DNA from: CAVQFO01 sp963711725
GTDB taxonomy: Bacteria > Pseudomonadota > Gammaproteobacteria > Nitrococcales > Aquisalimonadaceae
Reading direction: 5' to 3'
Assembly: GCA_963711725.1 (NCBI GenBank)
Contig: CAVQFO010000018.1
Location: forward strand, 1 to 64,000
Length of the DNA stretch: 64,000 nucleotides
Shown: in pieces, positions 17,552-26,678 of the stretch
Layout of the letters: each line of letters starts with the position of its first letter
Position numbering within the stretch: position 1 is the first letter of the stretch
The notes under the pieces: model-generated
Database searches by the model: none
What the model was told of the DNA's origin: nothing
What the model saw: the letters and a program-made list of their open reading frames with translations, nothing else
Program-made: the position numbers and the translations under genes

Positions 17552-17611
17552 GGTGCCTATGGCGGGGTTCGTCGCCGCGAACAGCCGCATGCGACCAAAC
17601 CGATGCGGGTG

Positions 17612-18988
17612 TCAGCCCTCCTGGCCTTCCGGGCGCAGGCAGACTTCGCGCCCGCGGGCGTCGGCCGTGTAGAGTTTGATCGGCCGCCGCCAGACCCGGT
17701 CCACGTATTCCAGAACGTGTCGGGCGCGTTCGGCATCCAGGCCCCGGCCGTCCCCTTCGAAATTGTGGCGAAGGATCAGCGTGCCGTCGGATTTCAGCTC
17801 GTCCACCACGACCCGGGGCGCACCGAAGTTGAACTTCGGCGCCAGTATAGCCTCGTGCAGCTCATGCACGTTGGAATCCGTGACTTTGATTTCGCCGTTC
17901 TTCTTGGCGGAATAGACGAACAGGTTGAGATGGTCCGCCAATTCGGGCGTGAGATGGTTGCGAATGAAGGCGAAGTCGTCCGCTTCCTTCATGATGCGGC
18001 GCGCCTCTTCGAGACCTGCGTCCTCGACGATGTGTTCCCACATCGAATAGCCCAGGTGATACGGATTGACCTGCAGTGCCACCTGTTTGTCGCCGGCGTA
18101 GGGCCGAACCACGTCGGAGTGGGTCTTCATGCAGTCCACGTACATGTGGCTGGGCAGAAAGTCCGCTTCCCTCAATAGCCGCGAATGCCAGTAGCTGGCC
18201 CACCCCTCGTTCATGATCTGGCAATTGAACACGGGCTGGAAGTAGTACGACTCCTTGCGCACGGCCAGGAAGATGTCGCGTTCCCAGTCCTCCATGTCCG
18301 GGGCGTAGTGGGCGATGAACCACAACAGATCCCGTTCGGGGTGGGGCGGGATTGTGAAGGGCTCGGGATGGCTCCTCGCGGGGGGCAGGGGTTCTTCTTC
18401 GCCCGGCAGATGGGCGTAGCGGGAATGAAAGTCGTCCTCGTGCTTTTCCTCCCTTTGGACCTGACGCTTGTACTCGGCGCGGTTGATGGCGAAGTTCGTG
18501 TCGATGTGCTGTTCCAGGGCCAGGGCGGCATCCAGCACCTGTTCAACCCGTTGGGTACCTTCCTTCTCCATGACTTCTTCGATGCGCCGGGCATGAGCGG
18601 CCGCCTGTTCCACAATGTGGTAGCCGACTTGGCGCTGGCTGCGCATGAAGGACATGTTGTTGTGGGAGAAATCGGCATGGCCGAGCACATGGGCCACGAC
18701 CAGGGTGTTCTCCTCCAGGCTGTTGTTGTTCACCAAATAGGCGCGGTTGGGGTCGCCCGGGAAGACCACCTCGAAGATGCGCGAGTGGCCCATGCGGTGC
18801 TGAACCATCTGATAGATCCAGCGCACGCCGAACGACCAGTGAGGCATGCGCACGGGCAGGCCGTAGACCGCCACTTCCATCATGAAGCTGGGCGGCACCA
18901 GCTCGAAATCCACGGGGTAGTATTCCAGCCCCAGTTCGCGGGCCAGGTCCTCGATCTTCGGAATGAAATTCTGGAGACGGGACGCCAT
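17612..18988 (-). CDS. spoVR: SpoVR family protein (YcgB-like)
   Basis: 458-residue member of the SpoVR/YcgB family, linked to stationary-phase and stress physiology in Proteobacteria; biochemical function is unknown. Characteristic segments are YYPVDFELVPP near the N-terminus, NNSLEENTLVVAHVLGHADF with conserved His and Asn residues, the PPHPERDLLWFI and NEGWASYWHSRLL motifs, and YLIREV-like C-terminal ADARGREVCLRP. The ATG starts one base after the yeaH stop codon, and its ribosome-binding site lies inside yeaH, so translation is coupled. It is the last gene of prkA-yeaH-spoVR. Confidence 0.94.
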   Translation of the reverse strand: MASRLQNFIPKIEDLARELGLEYYPVDFELVPPSFMMEVAVYGLPVRMPHWSFGVRWIYQMVQHRMGHSRIFEVVFPGDPNRAYLVNNNSLEENTLVVAHVLGHADFSHNNMSFMRSQRQVGYHIVEQAAAHARRIEEVMEKEGTQRVEQVLDAALALEQHIDTNFAINRAEYKRQVQREEKHEDDFHSRYAHLPGEEEPLPPARSHPEPFTIPPHPERDLLWFIAHYAPDMEDWERDIFLAVRKESYYFQPVFNCQIMNEGWASYWHSRLLREADFLPSHMYVDCMKTHSDVVRPYAGDKQVALQVNPYHLGYSMWEHIVEDAGLEEARRIMKEADDFAFIRNHLTPELADHLNLFVYSAKKNGEIKVTDSNVHELHEAILAPKFNFGAPRVVVDELKSDGTLILRHNFEGDGRGLDAERARHVLEYVDRVWRRPIKLYTADARGREVCLRPEGQEG

Positions 18989-18989
18989 A

Positions 18990-20168
18990 TCAGCTTGCCT
19001 CCGCTTCGCCGGCCTGGTCGGTGAAAAACGCCTTGATCGCCGGCCAGATGTCGTTGTCTTCCAGCAGCGAGTAGGAACCGGTCTGGGTCACCCGTTCTCC
19101 CGCCAGATGATCGAAAATTCCGGCGACTTCGGTGTCCAGCCGGGAGTGGGCGCCGTGGGCCACTTCGGCGTAGCCGACGAAGTTCATCATGGGCGCCAGC
19201 CGCATCAGCGCATCGGTGGCGCGCTGACGATCCTCGCTGAAGTTGTGGCCGTCGGTGGCGTAGAACAGGTAGCAGTTGTACTGGGCCGGATCGTATTCGG
19301 CGCCAAGGATCTCCTCCACCTTGTGGAAGCCCGAGGAGCTCTTGGTGCCGCCTTCGCCCTTGACCTGGAAGAACTCTTCCTCCTGGAATTGCCAGGCCTC
19401 CACCGTGTGGGCGATGAATACCATCTCCACACTGGTGAATTGACGGCGAATGCCCTGAAGCACCCAGAAGAAGAAGGTCTTGGCCAGCCGGCGGCAGTGA
19501 TCGTCCATGCTGGAGGAGACGTCCAGCACGAAGAACAACACCGCGTTGGTTGTGGGCCGGCGCCTCCGGGCGAGCTGCCGGAAGCGCAGGTCCTCATCGC
19601 TGATGGGCACCTTGCTGTCGGGCTGGGCGTGCCGGCGCTTGATGGACTCCTTGACGGTGCGCCTGCGGTCCAGTCGGGAGCGCGCGCCGCGGCGGTCCCA
19701 GCCTTCGCGGACGTAGGTGTCCTCCTCGATGCTGGTGCCTTCCTTGGGCTTGAGGTAGGGCAGATCGAGGTCTTCCCAGAGCCAGTCCAGGATGTCGTCG
19801 ATCTGGAACTCCAGCACGAAGCTAACTCCGCCTTCGCCTTCACCCGCCCCCTTCTTGCCTTGGCCCGGTTGCCCGGGCTGGGCGGGGCGCAGCACGTCGC
19901 CGGGTTTGGCGCCTCCCTGGCCGGCGCCGGACTGCTCGTCGGCGTCGCGCAGGCGGAAACGGTGGTGTTCCATGAACCGGACGGGAACCCGTACGGTCCG
20001 GTTGCCGGGGCGGGAGAGTACGTCGGAACCGGCAATCAGATCCGGGAGATTCTCTCTAACGGCTTCCCGGACTTTCTCGTTGTGGCGCAGCCAGTCCCGC
20101 GTTCCTCGCGAGAAAAGGTCGTACCAGCGGTTGTCCCCATCCCTGGCCGAACCCTCTCTGAAAGACAT
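18990..20168 (-). CDS. yeaH: YeaH/YhbH family protein (DUF444)
   Basis: 392-residue DUF444 protein, the middle partner of the conserved prkA-yeaH-spoVR cluster. It starts MSFREGSARDGDNRWYDLFS, continues with a Lys/Glu-rich low-complexity linker (about 100-150) and has a von Willebrand A-like C-terminal half with a MIDAS-like VLDVSSSMDDH motif near residue 225 and YSLLEDND near the end. It is co-expressed with the PrkA kinase in other bacteria and thought to be a partner or substrate. It lies 67 bp after prkA and immediately before spoVR. Confidence 0.94.
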   Translation of the reverse strand: MSFREGSARDGDNRWYDLFSRGTRDWLRHNEKVREAVRENLPDLIAGSDVLSRPGNRTVRVPVRFMEHHRFRLRDADEQSGAGQGGAKPGDVLRPAQPGQPGQGKKGAGEGEGGVSFVLEFQIDDILDWLWEDLDLPYLKPKEGTSIEEDTYVREGWDRRGARSRLDRRRTVKESIKRRHAQPDSKVPISDEDLRFRQLARRRRPTTNAVLFFVLDVSSSMDDHCRRLAKTFFFWVLQGIRRQFTSVEMVFIAHTVEAWQFQEEEFFQVKGEGGTKSSSGFHKVEEILGAEYDPAQYNCYLFYATDGHNFSEDRQRATDALMRLAPMMNFVGYAEVAHGAHSRLDTEVAGIFDHLAGERVTQTGSYSLLEDNDIWPAIKAFFTDQAGEAEAS

Positions 20169-20235
20169 AGATGGCTCCTAGGGCTTCTTAACCCTTCTGC
20201 CGAGAGCTGCGTTGGGTTTGACAGGCACTATGCTT

Positions 20236-22191
20236 CTACTCCTGAGACAGCAGCGTGGTCACGTAATTCAGTGCTTCACGAGCGCTGTGCTTGTCATACC
20301 CGTACTCGTTGATGAGCCGTTCCTCCACGGCGGCGATTTTCTCCTTGGCCTCCTCGTCGGGGCGGGCCACGGAGGTCACCAGCCGCAGCACGTCACGGCG
20401 TTCCTGGAACAGGTACTTCTGCATGGCCTCCTTGAGGCGCGCATGGGTGTCCAGAGTGAACTTCTCGCCCTTCTTGAACGAAACCATGGCCTTGCGGACC
20501 ACTTCCTGGCGGAAGGTGTTCTTGCCGGCGTCGGAGATGTTGATTTTCTCCTCCACAGAGCGCAGGAAGCGTTCGTCCGGCTCGCGGGTCTCGCCGGTGA
20601 TCGGGTCTTCCACCTCGCGGTTGTCGAGCGTGGCCTCCACTTCGTCCAGATACTTCTCCAGGAGGTTCTGACTCTCCTCCTCGAAGGAAACGAACAGTGC
20701 CTTGTGCACGTCTTCCTTGACCCAGTGGTTGTAGAAGTCCTTGCGGGCGGTGACCAGGAAATCCACCCACTGGCGCTTCTGCTTGGGATCGATGCGCGCG
20801 TCATTTTCGATGGCGTCCTTGAGGGTGACCAGGACTTCCATGCTGGTCAGGCTCTTCATTTCGCTGCGCGATATGGCATTGGAGATGGCGTTGACGACGA
20901 AGCGTGGACTGACGCCGGACAGGCCCTCGTCCTCGAATTCGTGGCGGATGCGGTCGGTCTCCGAGCTGGAGTGCCCATCCACGTCCTCACCGGAATAGAG
21001 ATGGATCTTCTTGCTGAGATCCAGATCCTCCCGTTCCGAAGGGTGCAGCCGGCTCAGTACCGCGAACACGGCCGCCAGCTCCAGGGCATGGGGATCCAGA
21101 TGGACTTCGCGGAAGGTGGGGGCCGCGGCGATCAGTTTGCGGTAGATCTTCGCCTCGTCCTTGTAGGAGAGGGTGTAAGGCACCTGGATGATGACCATGC
21201 GGTCCAGAAGGGCCTCGTTTTCCTTCTCCTGCAGGAACTTGCGGAATTCCGCAAGGTTGGTGTGGGCGAGAATGGTTTCGTCCACATGGATCAACGGGAA
21301 CCGCGACACCTTGACGTTCTTCTCCTGGGTCAGCGTGAGCAGAAGGTAAAGGAACTCGCGCTTGACCTTGAGGATCTCGATCATCTCGAGCATGCCGCGG
21401 CTGGCCGCGTACACGGCGCCTGACCAGGACCAGGCGCGCGGGTCGCCTTCGTCGCCGTACTCCGCCACCTTGGACAGATCCACGGAGCCGATCAGGTCGG
21501 CGATGTCGGCCGTGGTGGGATCGTGGGGCGCATACGTGCCCACGCCCATCCGGTTGGCCTCGGACAGGAATATCCGCTCCACGGGGTATTGCATGAAATC
21601 GCCGCCGAACTCGTCTTCCAGCTTGGCTCGGGCGTAGGGGCTCAGCTCGCCCTGAATGTCCACGCCGTAGGTTTCCCGGAATTCCGAGCGCAGGGTGTAA
21701 GGCACCAGATTCAGCGGGTTCTCGTGCAGCGGAGACCCCTTCAGGGCGTAGACGGCCCCTTCGTCGGTGTGGCTGTACTCCTCCAGGCCGCGCTTGAGCA
21801 GGATAACCATGCTGGACTTGCCGCCGGAGGGTGGGCCCAGCAGCAGGAGCAGCCGCCGGCCGACTTCCGAACCGGCGCTGGCGGCCTTGAAGTAGTCCAC
21901 CACCCGGCGCAGGGCGTTGTCCATGCCGAACAACTCGTGGGAGAACAGTCGGAACTCGCCGTCGTCGGCTTCGTCATTCTCCCGCTCCTTGCGCTGCATC
22001 CAGCGCAGCATGTCCCAGATGTACTGGTGACTGGTTCGGGTAACGACTTCGGGTTGTTTGGAAACGACTTGATCGAGGAACTCCGCGAAAGTGCCCTCCC
22101 ATTGGCGGGCCCGGTGTTCCTTGGTGAAGGATGTGAGCGAATCGACGAACTGCTTATGCCGACTCGTGTTGCTGTTGCCCTTGCTCGCCAT
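20236..22191 (-). CDS. prkA: PrkA family serine protein kinase (YeaG-like)
   Basis: 651-residue AAA-type protein kinase of the PrkA/YeaG family. The P-loop LLGPPSGGKSSMVILLKRG lies near residue 110, with AAA-type fold motifs following, and the C-terminal PrkA domain (from about 390) contains SGVSPRFVVNAISNAIS and the conserved FEEESQNLLEKYLD region. Family members phosphorylate serine residues and act in starvation and stress signalling. The start at 22191 (MASKGNSNTS) is fixed by AGGAGG 7 nt upstream; the open frame continues upstream without homology. It heads the prkA-yeaH-spoVR operon and has a structured GC-rich leader. Confidence 0.95.
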   Translation of the reverse strand: MASKGNSNTSRHKQFVDSLTSFTKEHRARQWEGTFAEFLDQVVSKQPEVVTRTSHQYIWDMLRWMQRKERENDEADDGEFRLFSHELFGMDNALRRVVDYFKAASAGSEVGRRLLLLLGPPSGGKSSMVILLKRGLEEYSHTDEGAVYALKGSPLHENPLNLVPYTLRSEFRETYGVDIQGELSPYARAKLEDEFGGDFMQYPVERIFLSEANRMGVGTYAPHDPTTADIADLIGSVDLSKVAEYGDEGDPRAWSWSGAVYAASRGMLEMIEILKVKREFLYLLLTLTQEKNVKVSRFPLIHVDETILAHTNLAEFRKFLQEKENEALLDRMVIIQVPYTLSYKDEAKIYRKLIAAAPTFREVHLDPHALELAAVFAVLSRLHPSEREDLDLSKKIHLYSGEDVDGHSSSETDRIRHEFEDEGLSGVSPRFVVNAISNAISRSEMKSLTSMEVLVTLKDAIENDARIDPKQKRQWVDFLVTARKDFYNHWVKEDVHKALFVSFEEESQNLLEKYLDEVEATLDNREVEDPITGETREPDERFLRSVEEKINISDAGKNTFRQEVVRKAMVSFKKGEKFTLDTHARLKEAMQKYLFQERRDVLRLVTSVARPDEEAKEKIAAVEERLINEYGYDKHSAREALNYVTTLLSQE

Positions 22192-22214
22192 ATGACCACC
22201 TCCTGGCTCAAGGT

Positions 22215-22270
22215 CCGGCCCTTCCCCCAGGGCCGGCGGTTTCGCCCCCAGATCTCGGCCCGCGGGCCGA
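22215..22270 (-). other. Leader hairpins upstream of prkA
   Basis: Two strong inverted repeats stand just upstream of the prkA ribosome-binding site: CCGGCCCT-N6-AGGGCCGG at 22215-22236, and the perfect palindrome TCGGCCCGCGGGCCGA at 22255-22270. They would form hairpins in the prkA 5' untranslated RNA. No known riboswitch class is recognised. The rest of the gap, about 22271-22476, holds no visible gene. Confidence 0.5.
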
Positions 22271-22476
22271 AAGGCTTTCCGAACTTTCCGAGGCGGTTTT
22301 TTGTTATTCGCCGTGGTTGTTCTCGCGCTCTCCTCACTTACCTTGTAGCACACCCTGATGGGGCTTTGCTTGGCTTTCGTCACACTCGACAGGTCCACGA
22401 TAACACTGACCGGGAGAGGGTTGGCAAAGGGGGTATGGGCAGCGGACGGCCCTCGCAAGGGGTTGCGGCCACAACG

Positions 22477-22513
22477 AGCAACGCCCCGGCCAGAGCCTGG
22501 CCGGGGCGTTGCT
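22477..22513 (-). terminator. Strong inverted repeat after pyruvate carboxylase
   Basis: A perfect 17-bp stem (AGCAACGCCCCGGCCAG and its complement) with a 3-nt loop lies about 22 bp after the pyc stop codon. There is no T-run on either strand, but the very stable hairpin in this position is likely a transcript end or 3' stabiliser. Confidence 0.65.
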
Positions 22514-22535
22514 AACCGCGTGACGGACGGGGCCG

Positions 22536-25500
22536 TCAGGCGTCGCCGAGTACGATCAGGAGGTCCTTCGCATCCACCTGGGTGCCGACCGGGATCACGA
22601 TTTCCCGGACCACGCCGTCCCGATCCGAGTAGATCGCCGTCTCCATTTTCATCGCCTCCATGGAGAACAGGTGGTCGCCGGACTTCACGTGCTGGCCGAC
22701 CTGCACCGCGATGTTCACCACCGCCCCGGCCATGGGCGCGGCGATGTGATCGGGATTGCCTTCCTGGGCCTTGCGGCGGGCCTCGGCGGACGGGGCGAGG
22801 GAATGGTCGGGTACCCGCACGCGGCGCGGTTGGCCGTTGAGCTCGAAGAACACCTGTCGCTTGCCTTCCTGGTCGCCGTCCGAGACGGCCAGATAGCGGA
22901 CGATGAGGCGTTTGCCCTGCTCGATGTCGACGCCGATTTCCTGTTCCTGCTCCATGCCGTGGAAAAACGCCGGCGTGGGCAACACGCTGACGTTGCCGTA
23001 CTCATCGCGGTGCTTGGCGTAGTCCACGAATACCCGAGGATAGAGCAGATAGGAGGCCAGCTCGGTGTCGCTCACCTTGCGTTGGACTTCCTCCTCGGCG
23101 GCGGTACGGGCTTCGTCCAGGTCCACCGGGTCCAGGCTGGCTCCGGGGCGGTCTGTCAGCGGCTTCTCATCCTTCAACACCTTCCTTTGTAGCGCCTCGG
23201 GGAAGCCGTGAACGGGTTGGCCCAGCTCGCCGCGGAAGAAGGAGATAACGGAGTCGGGGAAGGAGATGGGGTAGTCCGGGTCCAGGACCTGCTCCGGCGT
23301 GAGATCGCTGGTGACCATGAACAAGGCCATGTCGCCCACCACTTTCGAGGTGGGGGTGACCTTGACGATGTCGCCGAACATCTTGTTTACGGCTGCGTAG
23401 GTATCGGCCACCTTGGGCCAGTGATGCTCGATGCCCATGCCGCGAGCCTGCTCGCGCAGGTTGGTGTACTGGCCGCCGGGCATGGCGTGGTTGTAGACGT
23501 CCGAGGTGCCGGATCGGATGTCGCTTTCGAAGGCGCTGTAGTATCGGCGCACGCCCTCCCAATAGTGATTCACCGCGCGCATCCCGGCGCGGTCCAGCCC
23601 GGGATCGCGTTCGCCGCCACGAAGCGCCTCCGCCATGGAGCCCAGGTTGGGTTGGGAGGTCATGCCGCTGAAGGCGTCCATGGCGCCGTCCACGGCATCG
23701 CAGCCGGCGTCCACAGCGGCTAGTACCGAGGCTGCTGCAATGCCGGAGGTGTCGTGGGTATGGAAATGCAGGGGCAGGCCGACTTCTTCGCGCAGCGTTG
23801 TCACCAGACGCCGGATGGCCGCGGGCTTGCACACGCCGGCCATGTCCTTGATGCCGATGACATGAGCGCCGGCCTTCTCCAGGGCCTTGGCCATGTCCAC
23901 GTAATAGCCGAGGGTGTAAGTCTTCTCGGCAGGATCCGTCAGATCGCCGCTGTAGCACAGGGCTGCTTCGCAGACTGCCCCGGTTTCCAGCACCGCATCC
24001 ATGGCCACCCGCATGTTCTCCACCCAGTTCAGGCTGTCGAACACCCTGAAGATGTCGATGCCGTGCTTGGCCGCCTGCTGGACGAAATAGCGCACCACAT
24101 TGTCCGGATAGTTGGTGTAGCCCACGGCATTGGATGCGCGCAGCAGCATCTGGAAGGGAATGTTCGGGATTCGCTCCCGAAGCGCGTCCAGCCGCTCCCA
24201 GGGGTCCTCCTTGAGGAAGCGCATGGCCACGTCGAAGGTGGCGCCGCCCCAGCATTCCAGGGACAGCAGCTCGGGCAACAGCCGGGCGTAGGCCGGGGAG
24301 ATGTCCCACATGTCCCGGCTGCGCATGCGCGTGGCCAGCAGGGATTGATGGGCGTCGCGCATGGTGGTGTCCGTGCACAGTACCGGCGTCTGTTCACGCA
24401 TCCATCGGGCGAAGCCCTCCGCGCCCAGTTCCTTGAGGCGATCCCGGTTGCCGGCGGGGATCGCTTCCGGGAGACGGGATGGAATGACGGCTTCGGGCAC
24501 CAGGCGGTTCGGTTCCGGCCGATCCTTCATCTCGGGGCTGCCGTTGACGATCACATCGCCCAGGTAGGTCAGGATGCGGGTGGCCCGGTCTCGCCTCCGG
24601 GGGAAGTCGAAGAGTTCCGGCGTGGTATCGATGAAGCGAGTGGTGTAGCTGCCGTCCTGGAACTTCGGATGGTTGATCACGTTTTCCAGGAACGGCAGAT
24701 TCGTGGTCACTCCGCGGATGCGGAATTCCCGCAGAGCCCGGTCCATGCGGCGGATGGCCTCCTCGGGAGTCGGCGCCCAGGCAGTGACTTTCTCCAGCAG
24801 GGAATCGTAGAACGGCGTGATCAGGGCGCCGGAGTAAGCTGTTCCGCCATCCAGTCGGATGCCGAAGCCCGTGGCGCCGCGGTAGGCGGTAATGCGGCCG
24901 TAGTCCGGTGTGAAGTTGTTCTCCGGGTCCTCGGTGGTGACGCGGCACTGCAGGGCATGCCCCTCCAGGCGGATGGCCGCCTGCTCGGGGACGCCGCATT
25001 CGCCGGTACCGATGCGGGCGCCCTCCGCGATACGGATCTGGGCTTTCACGATGTCGATCCCGGTCACCTCCTCGGTGACCGTGTGCTCCACCTGGACGCG
25101 GGGGTTGACCTCGATGAAGAAGAATTCGCCGGTATCGGCGTCCATGAGGAATTCCACGGTGCCGGCATTGGAATACCCGGCCTTGCGGCCGAGCCTAAGC
25201 GCGGCCTCGCACAGGCCCGCGCGCTTCTCGTCGTCGAGATAGGGAGCCGGAGCGCGTTCCACCACTTTCTGGTTGCGGCGCTGCACCGTGCAATCGCGCT
25301 CGAACAAGTGCACCAGGTTGCCATGCTCGTCGCCGAGGATCTGGACCTCGACGTGGCGGGCACGCCGGATCAGGCGCTCAAGGTAGACCTCGTCGTTACC
25401 GAATGCCGCCCGGGCTTCGCTGCGCCCGGCGGACCACTGGTGACCCAGCTCATCCTCGGTCTCCACGACGCGCATGCCGCGACCGCCGCCACCCCAACTG

Positions 25501-26000
25501 GCCTTGAGCATCAGCGGGTAGCCGACTTCGGCGGCGACGCGCTTCACCTCGTCGAGATTGTCGGGCAGCGCGCCGGTGGCCGGCACCACGGGGACTCCCG
25601 CCGCCTCGGCCAGGGCGCGGGCGCTGACCTTGTTGCCCAGCGACCGCATAACGTCGGGATGAGGACCGACGAAGAGAATACCGTTCTGCGCGCAGGCTTC
25701 CGCCAGGTCCGGGTTTTCGGAGAGAAAGCCGTAACCCGGATGGATAGCATCCACGCGAGCTTCCTTGGCGACGCGCATGATCTCGTCGATATCCAGGTAG
25801 GCCGCGATGGGCTTCTGGCCCCGGCCCACTTCGTAGGCTTCATCGGCCTTGAAGCGGTGGAGGGCGAAGCGGTCTTCCTCCGAATAGATGGCGACGTTGC
25901 GGATGCCGAGTTCGCTGGCGGCGCGCATGACGCGAATGGCGATCTCGCTGCGATTGGCAACCAGCAGGCGGTTGATTTTCCGGTTGTTGGTTTCGGTCAT
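22536..26000 (-). CDS. pyc: Pyruvate carboxylase (single-chain)
   Basis: 1154-residue biotin enzyme that carboxylates pyruvate to oxaloacetate with ATP and bicarbonate. The biotin carboxylase domain (about 1-460) has LLVANRSEIAIRV, the ATP-grasp loop SWGGGGRGMRVV and CTVQRRNQKVVERAPAP. The carboxyltransferase domain (about 535-830) has CTDTTMRDAHQSLLATRMRS and HTHDTSGIA. The allosteric/tetramerisation linker and the C-terminal biotinyl domain with MEAMKMET complete the chain; the Lys between the two Met residues takes biotin. Length is normal for the alpha4 type. An AGGAAC-like site lies upstream of the ATG. It is monocistronic; a minus-strand terminator-like hairpin at 26278-26302 lies in its upstream region and could act as an attenuator. 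Confidence 0.97.
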   Translation of the reverse strand: MTETNNRKINRLLVANRSEIAIRVMRAASELGIRNVAIYSEEDRFALHRFKADEAYEVGRGQKPIAAYLDIDEIMRVAKEARVDAIHPGYGFLSENPDLAEACAQNGILFVGPHPDVMRSLGNKVSARALAEAAGVPVVPATGALPDNLDEVKRVAAEVGYPLMLKASWGGGGRGMRVVETEDELGHQWSAGRSEARAAFGNDEVYLERLIRRARHVEVQILGDEHGNLVHLFERDCTVQRRNQKVVERAPAPYLDDEKRAGLCEAALRLGRKAGYSNAGTVEFLMDADTGEFFFIEVNPRVQVEHTVTEEVTGIDIVKAQIRIAEGARIGTGECGVPEQAAIRLEGHALQCRVTTEDPENNFTPDYGRITAYRGATGFGIRLDGGTAYSGALITPFYDSLLEKVTAWAPTPEEAIRRMDRALREFRIRGVTTNLPFLENVINHPKFQDGSYTTRFIDTTPELFDFPRRRDRATRILTYLGDVIVNGSPEMKDRPEPNRLVPEAVIPSRLPEAIPAGNRDRLKELGAEGFARWMREQTPVLCTDTTMRDAHQSLLATRMRSRDMWDISPAYARLLPELLSLECWGGATFDVAMRFLKEDPWERLDALRERIPNIPFQMLLRASNAVGYTNYPDNVVRYFVQQAAKHGIDIFRVFDSLNWVENMRVAMDAVLETGAVCEAALCYSGDLTDPAEKTYTLGYYVDMAKALEKAGAHVIGIKDMAGVCKPAAIRRLVTTLREEVGLPLHFHTHDTSGIAAASVLAAVDAGCDAVDGAMDAFSGMTSQPNLGSMAEALRGGERDPGLDRAGMRAVNHYWEGVRRYYSAFESDIRSGTSDVYNHAMPGGQYTNLREQARGMGIEHHWPKVADTYAAVNKMFGDIVKVTPTSKVVGDMALFMVTSDLTPEQVLDPDYPISFPDSVISFFRGELGQPVHGFPEALQRKVLKDEKPLTDRPGASLDPVDLDEARTAAEEEVQRKVSDTELASYLLYPRVFVDYAKHRDEYGNVSVLPTPAFFHGMEQEQEIGVDIEQGKRLIVRYLAVSDGDQEGKRQVFFELNGQPRRVRVPDHSLAPSAEARRKAQEGNPDHIAAPMAGAVVNIAVQVGQHVKSGDHLFSMEAMKMETAIYSDRDGVVREIVIPVGTQVDAKDLLIVLGDA

Positions 26001-26264
26001 GATGTTCCTTTCGGAATGGGCTCCGGTGTCGTGCGCGGCAAAGTGGCCGGGTGTGCCCGTTCACCGGGTGCCGCTCGTATACCAAGTATGGGCGATGACG
26101 GGAGCCTGTCGTGCCGGGGCGGTGTAGGTTCTGCGTTGGGCCCGGGGGTGCATTCTAGACAAAAGGCGGGGGTCGCCGCCAATAATCAATGGTCAAGATT
26201 AACAAAACAAAATCTTTGGCGGGGGAAGTATTTTTTTCTTATCCGGTCAACAGGTTCGGCCCAG

Positions 26265-26302
26265 CGGGAAAAAGAATCCCGGGCCGCGCTCTGCGGCCCG
26301 GG
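26265..26302 (-). terminator. Rho-independent terminator-like hairpin, minus strand
   Basis: On the minus strand a perfect 10-bp stem CCCGGGCCGC / GCGGCCCGGG with a 5-nt loop is followed by ATTCTTTTTC, a convincing T-tract. No gene is annotated upstream on that strand, so it either ends a small unannotated transcript or acts as an attenuator in the pyc leader. Confidence 0.6.
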
Positions 26303-26383
26303 CTCACAACGTGAGTGAGGAGTGGCAAAACAGTCCGCGTCGCTTGACTGCGGGTCTACGTCGACGTTCAGGGTGACGCCGAT

Positions 26384-26407
26384 CCCTTCACGCGGCCGCG
26401 TGAAGGG
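26384..26407. promoter_or_regulatory. Perfect 24-bp palindrome
   Basis: CCCTTCACGCGG is followed directly by its reverse complement CCGCGTGAAGGG. A perfect palindrome without spacer in an intergenic region about 270 bp upstream of the large regulator start codon is a candidate operator or cruciform. No binding protein is identified. Confidence 0.45.
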
Positions 26408-26678
26408 CTACGATGTCCCCCTTATAAGCGGCAAAGTCGACATGGATCACCACTCGTTGGTGGGGCTGTTCGCGTCGCGAGGAGGGGAAATTCGCCAGGT
26501 GCTTGATCTCGGGTAACTGAGGGCGCTACATAGAACGGCACGAAGAAGAACAATGGCTGGCTCGCGCGCCGGCGTGCGTGGAGTCCGGATCCAGCGTTCG
26601 CGCGGCGGGAGCTCGCCGCTTCTCCATTGCTGGGTGCGGTGCGAGGCCGAACCCTTCAAGACAACAACAGGACCGGGC

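Larger units (their letters stand above)
26001..26678. other. Non-coding region between pyc and the large regulator
   Basis: This gap of about 680 bp separates two divergent genes. It contains an AT-rich stretch at 26187-26250, suitable for promoters; the hairpin and T-tract at 26265-26302; and a perfect 24-bp palindrome at 26384-26407. A short minus-strand frame (26447-26680) has no ribosome-binding site or family resemblance and is not called. Confidence 0.6.

Noticed and set aside
23754..26318. 854-codon open frame on the plus strand
   Set aside because: It lies antisense to pyruvate carboxylase, which has full catalytic motifs. Long antisense frames are common in high-GC DNA, and its translation shows no family features.
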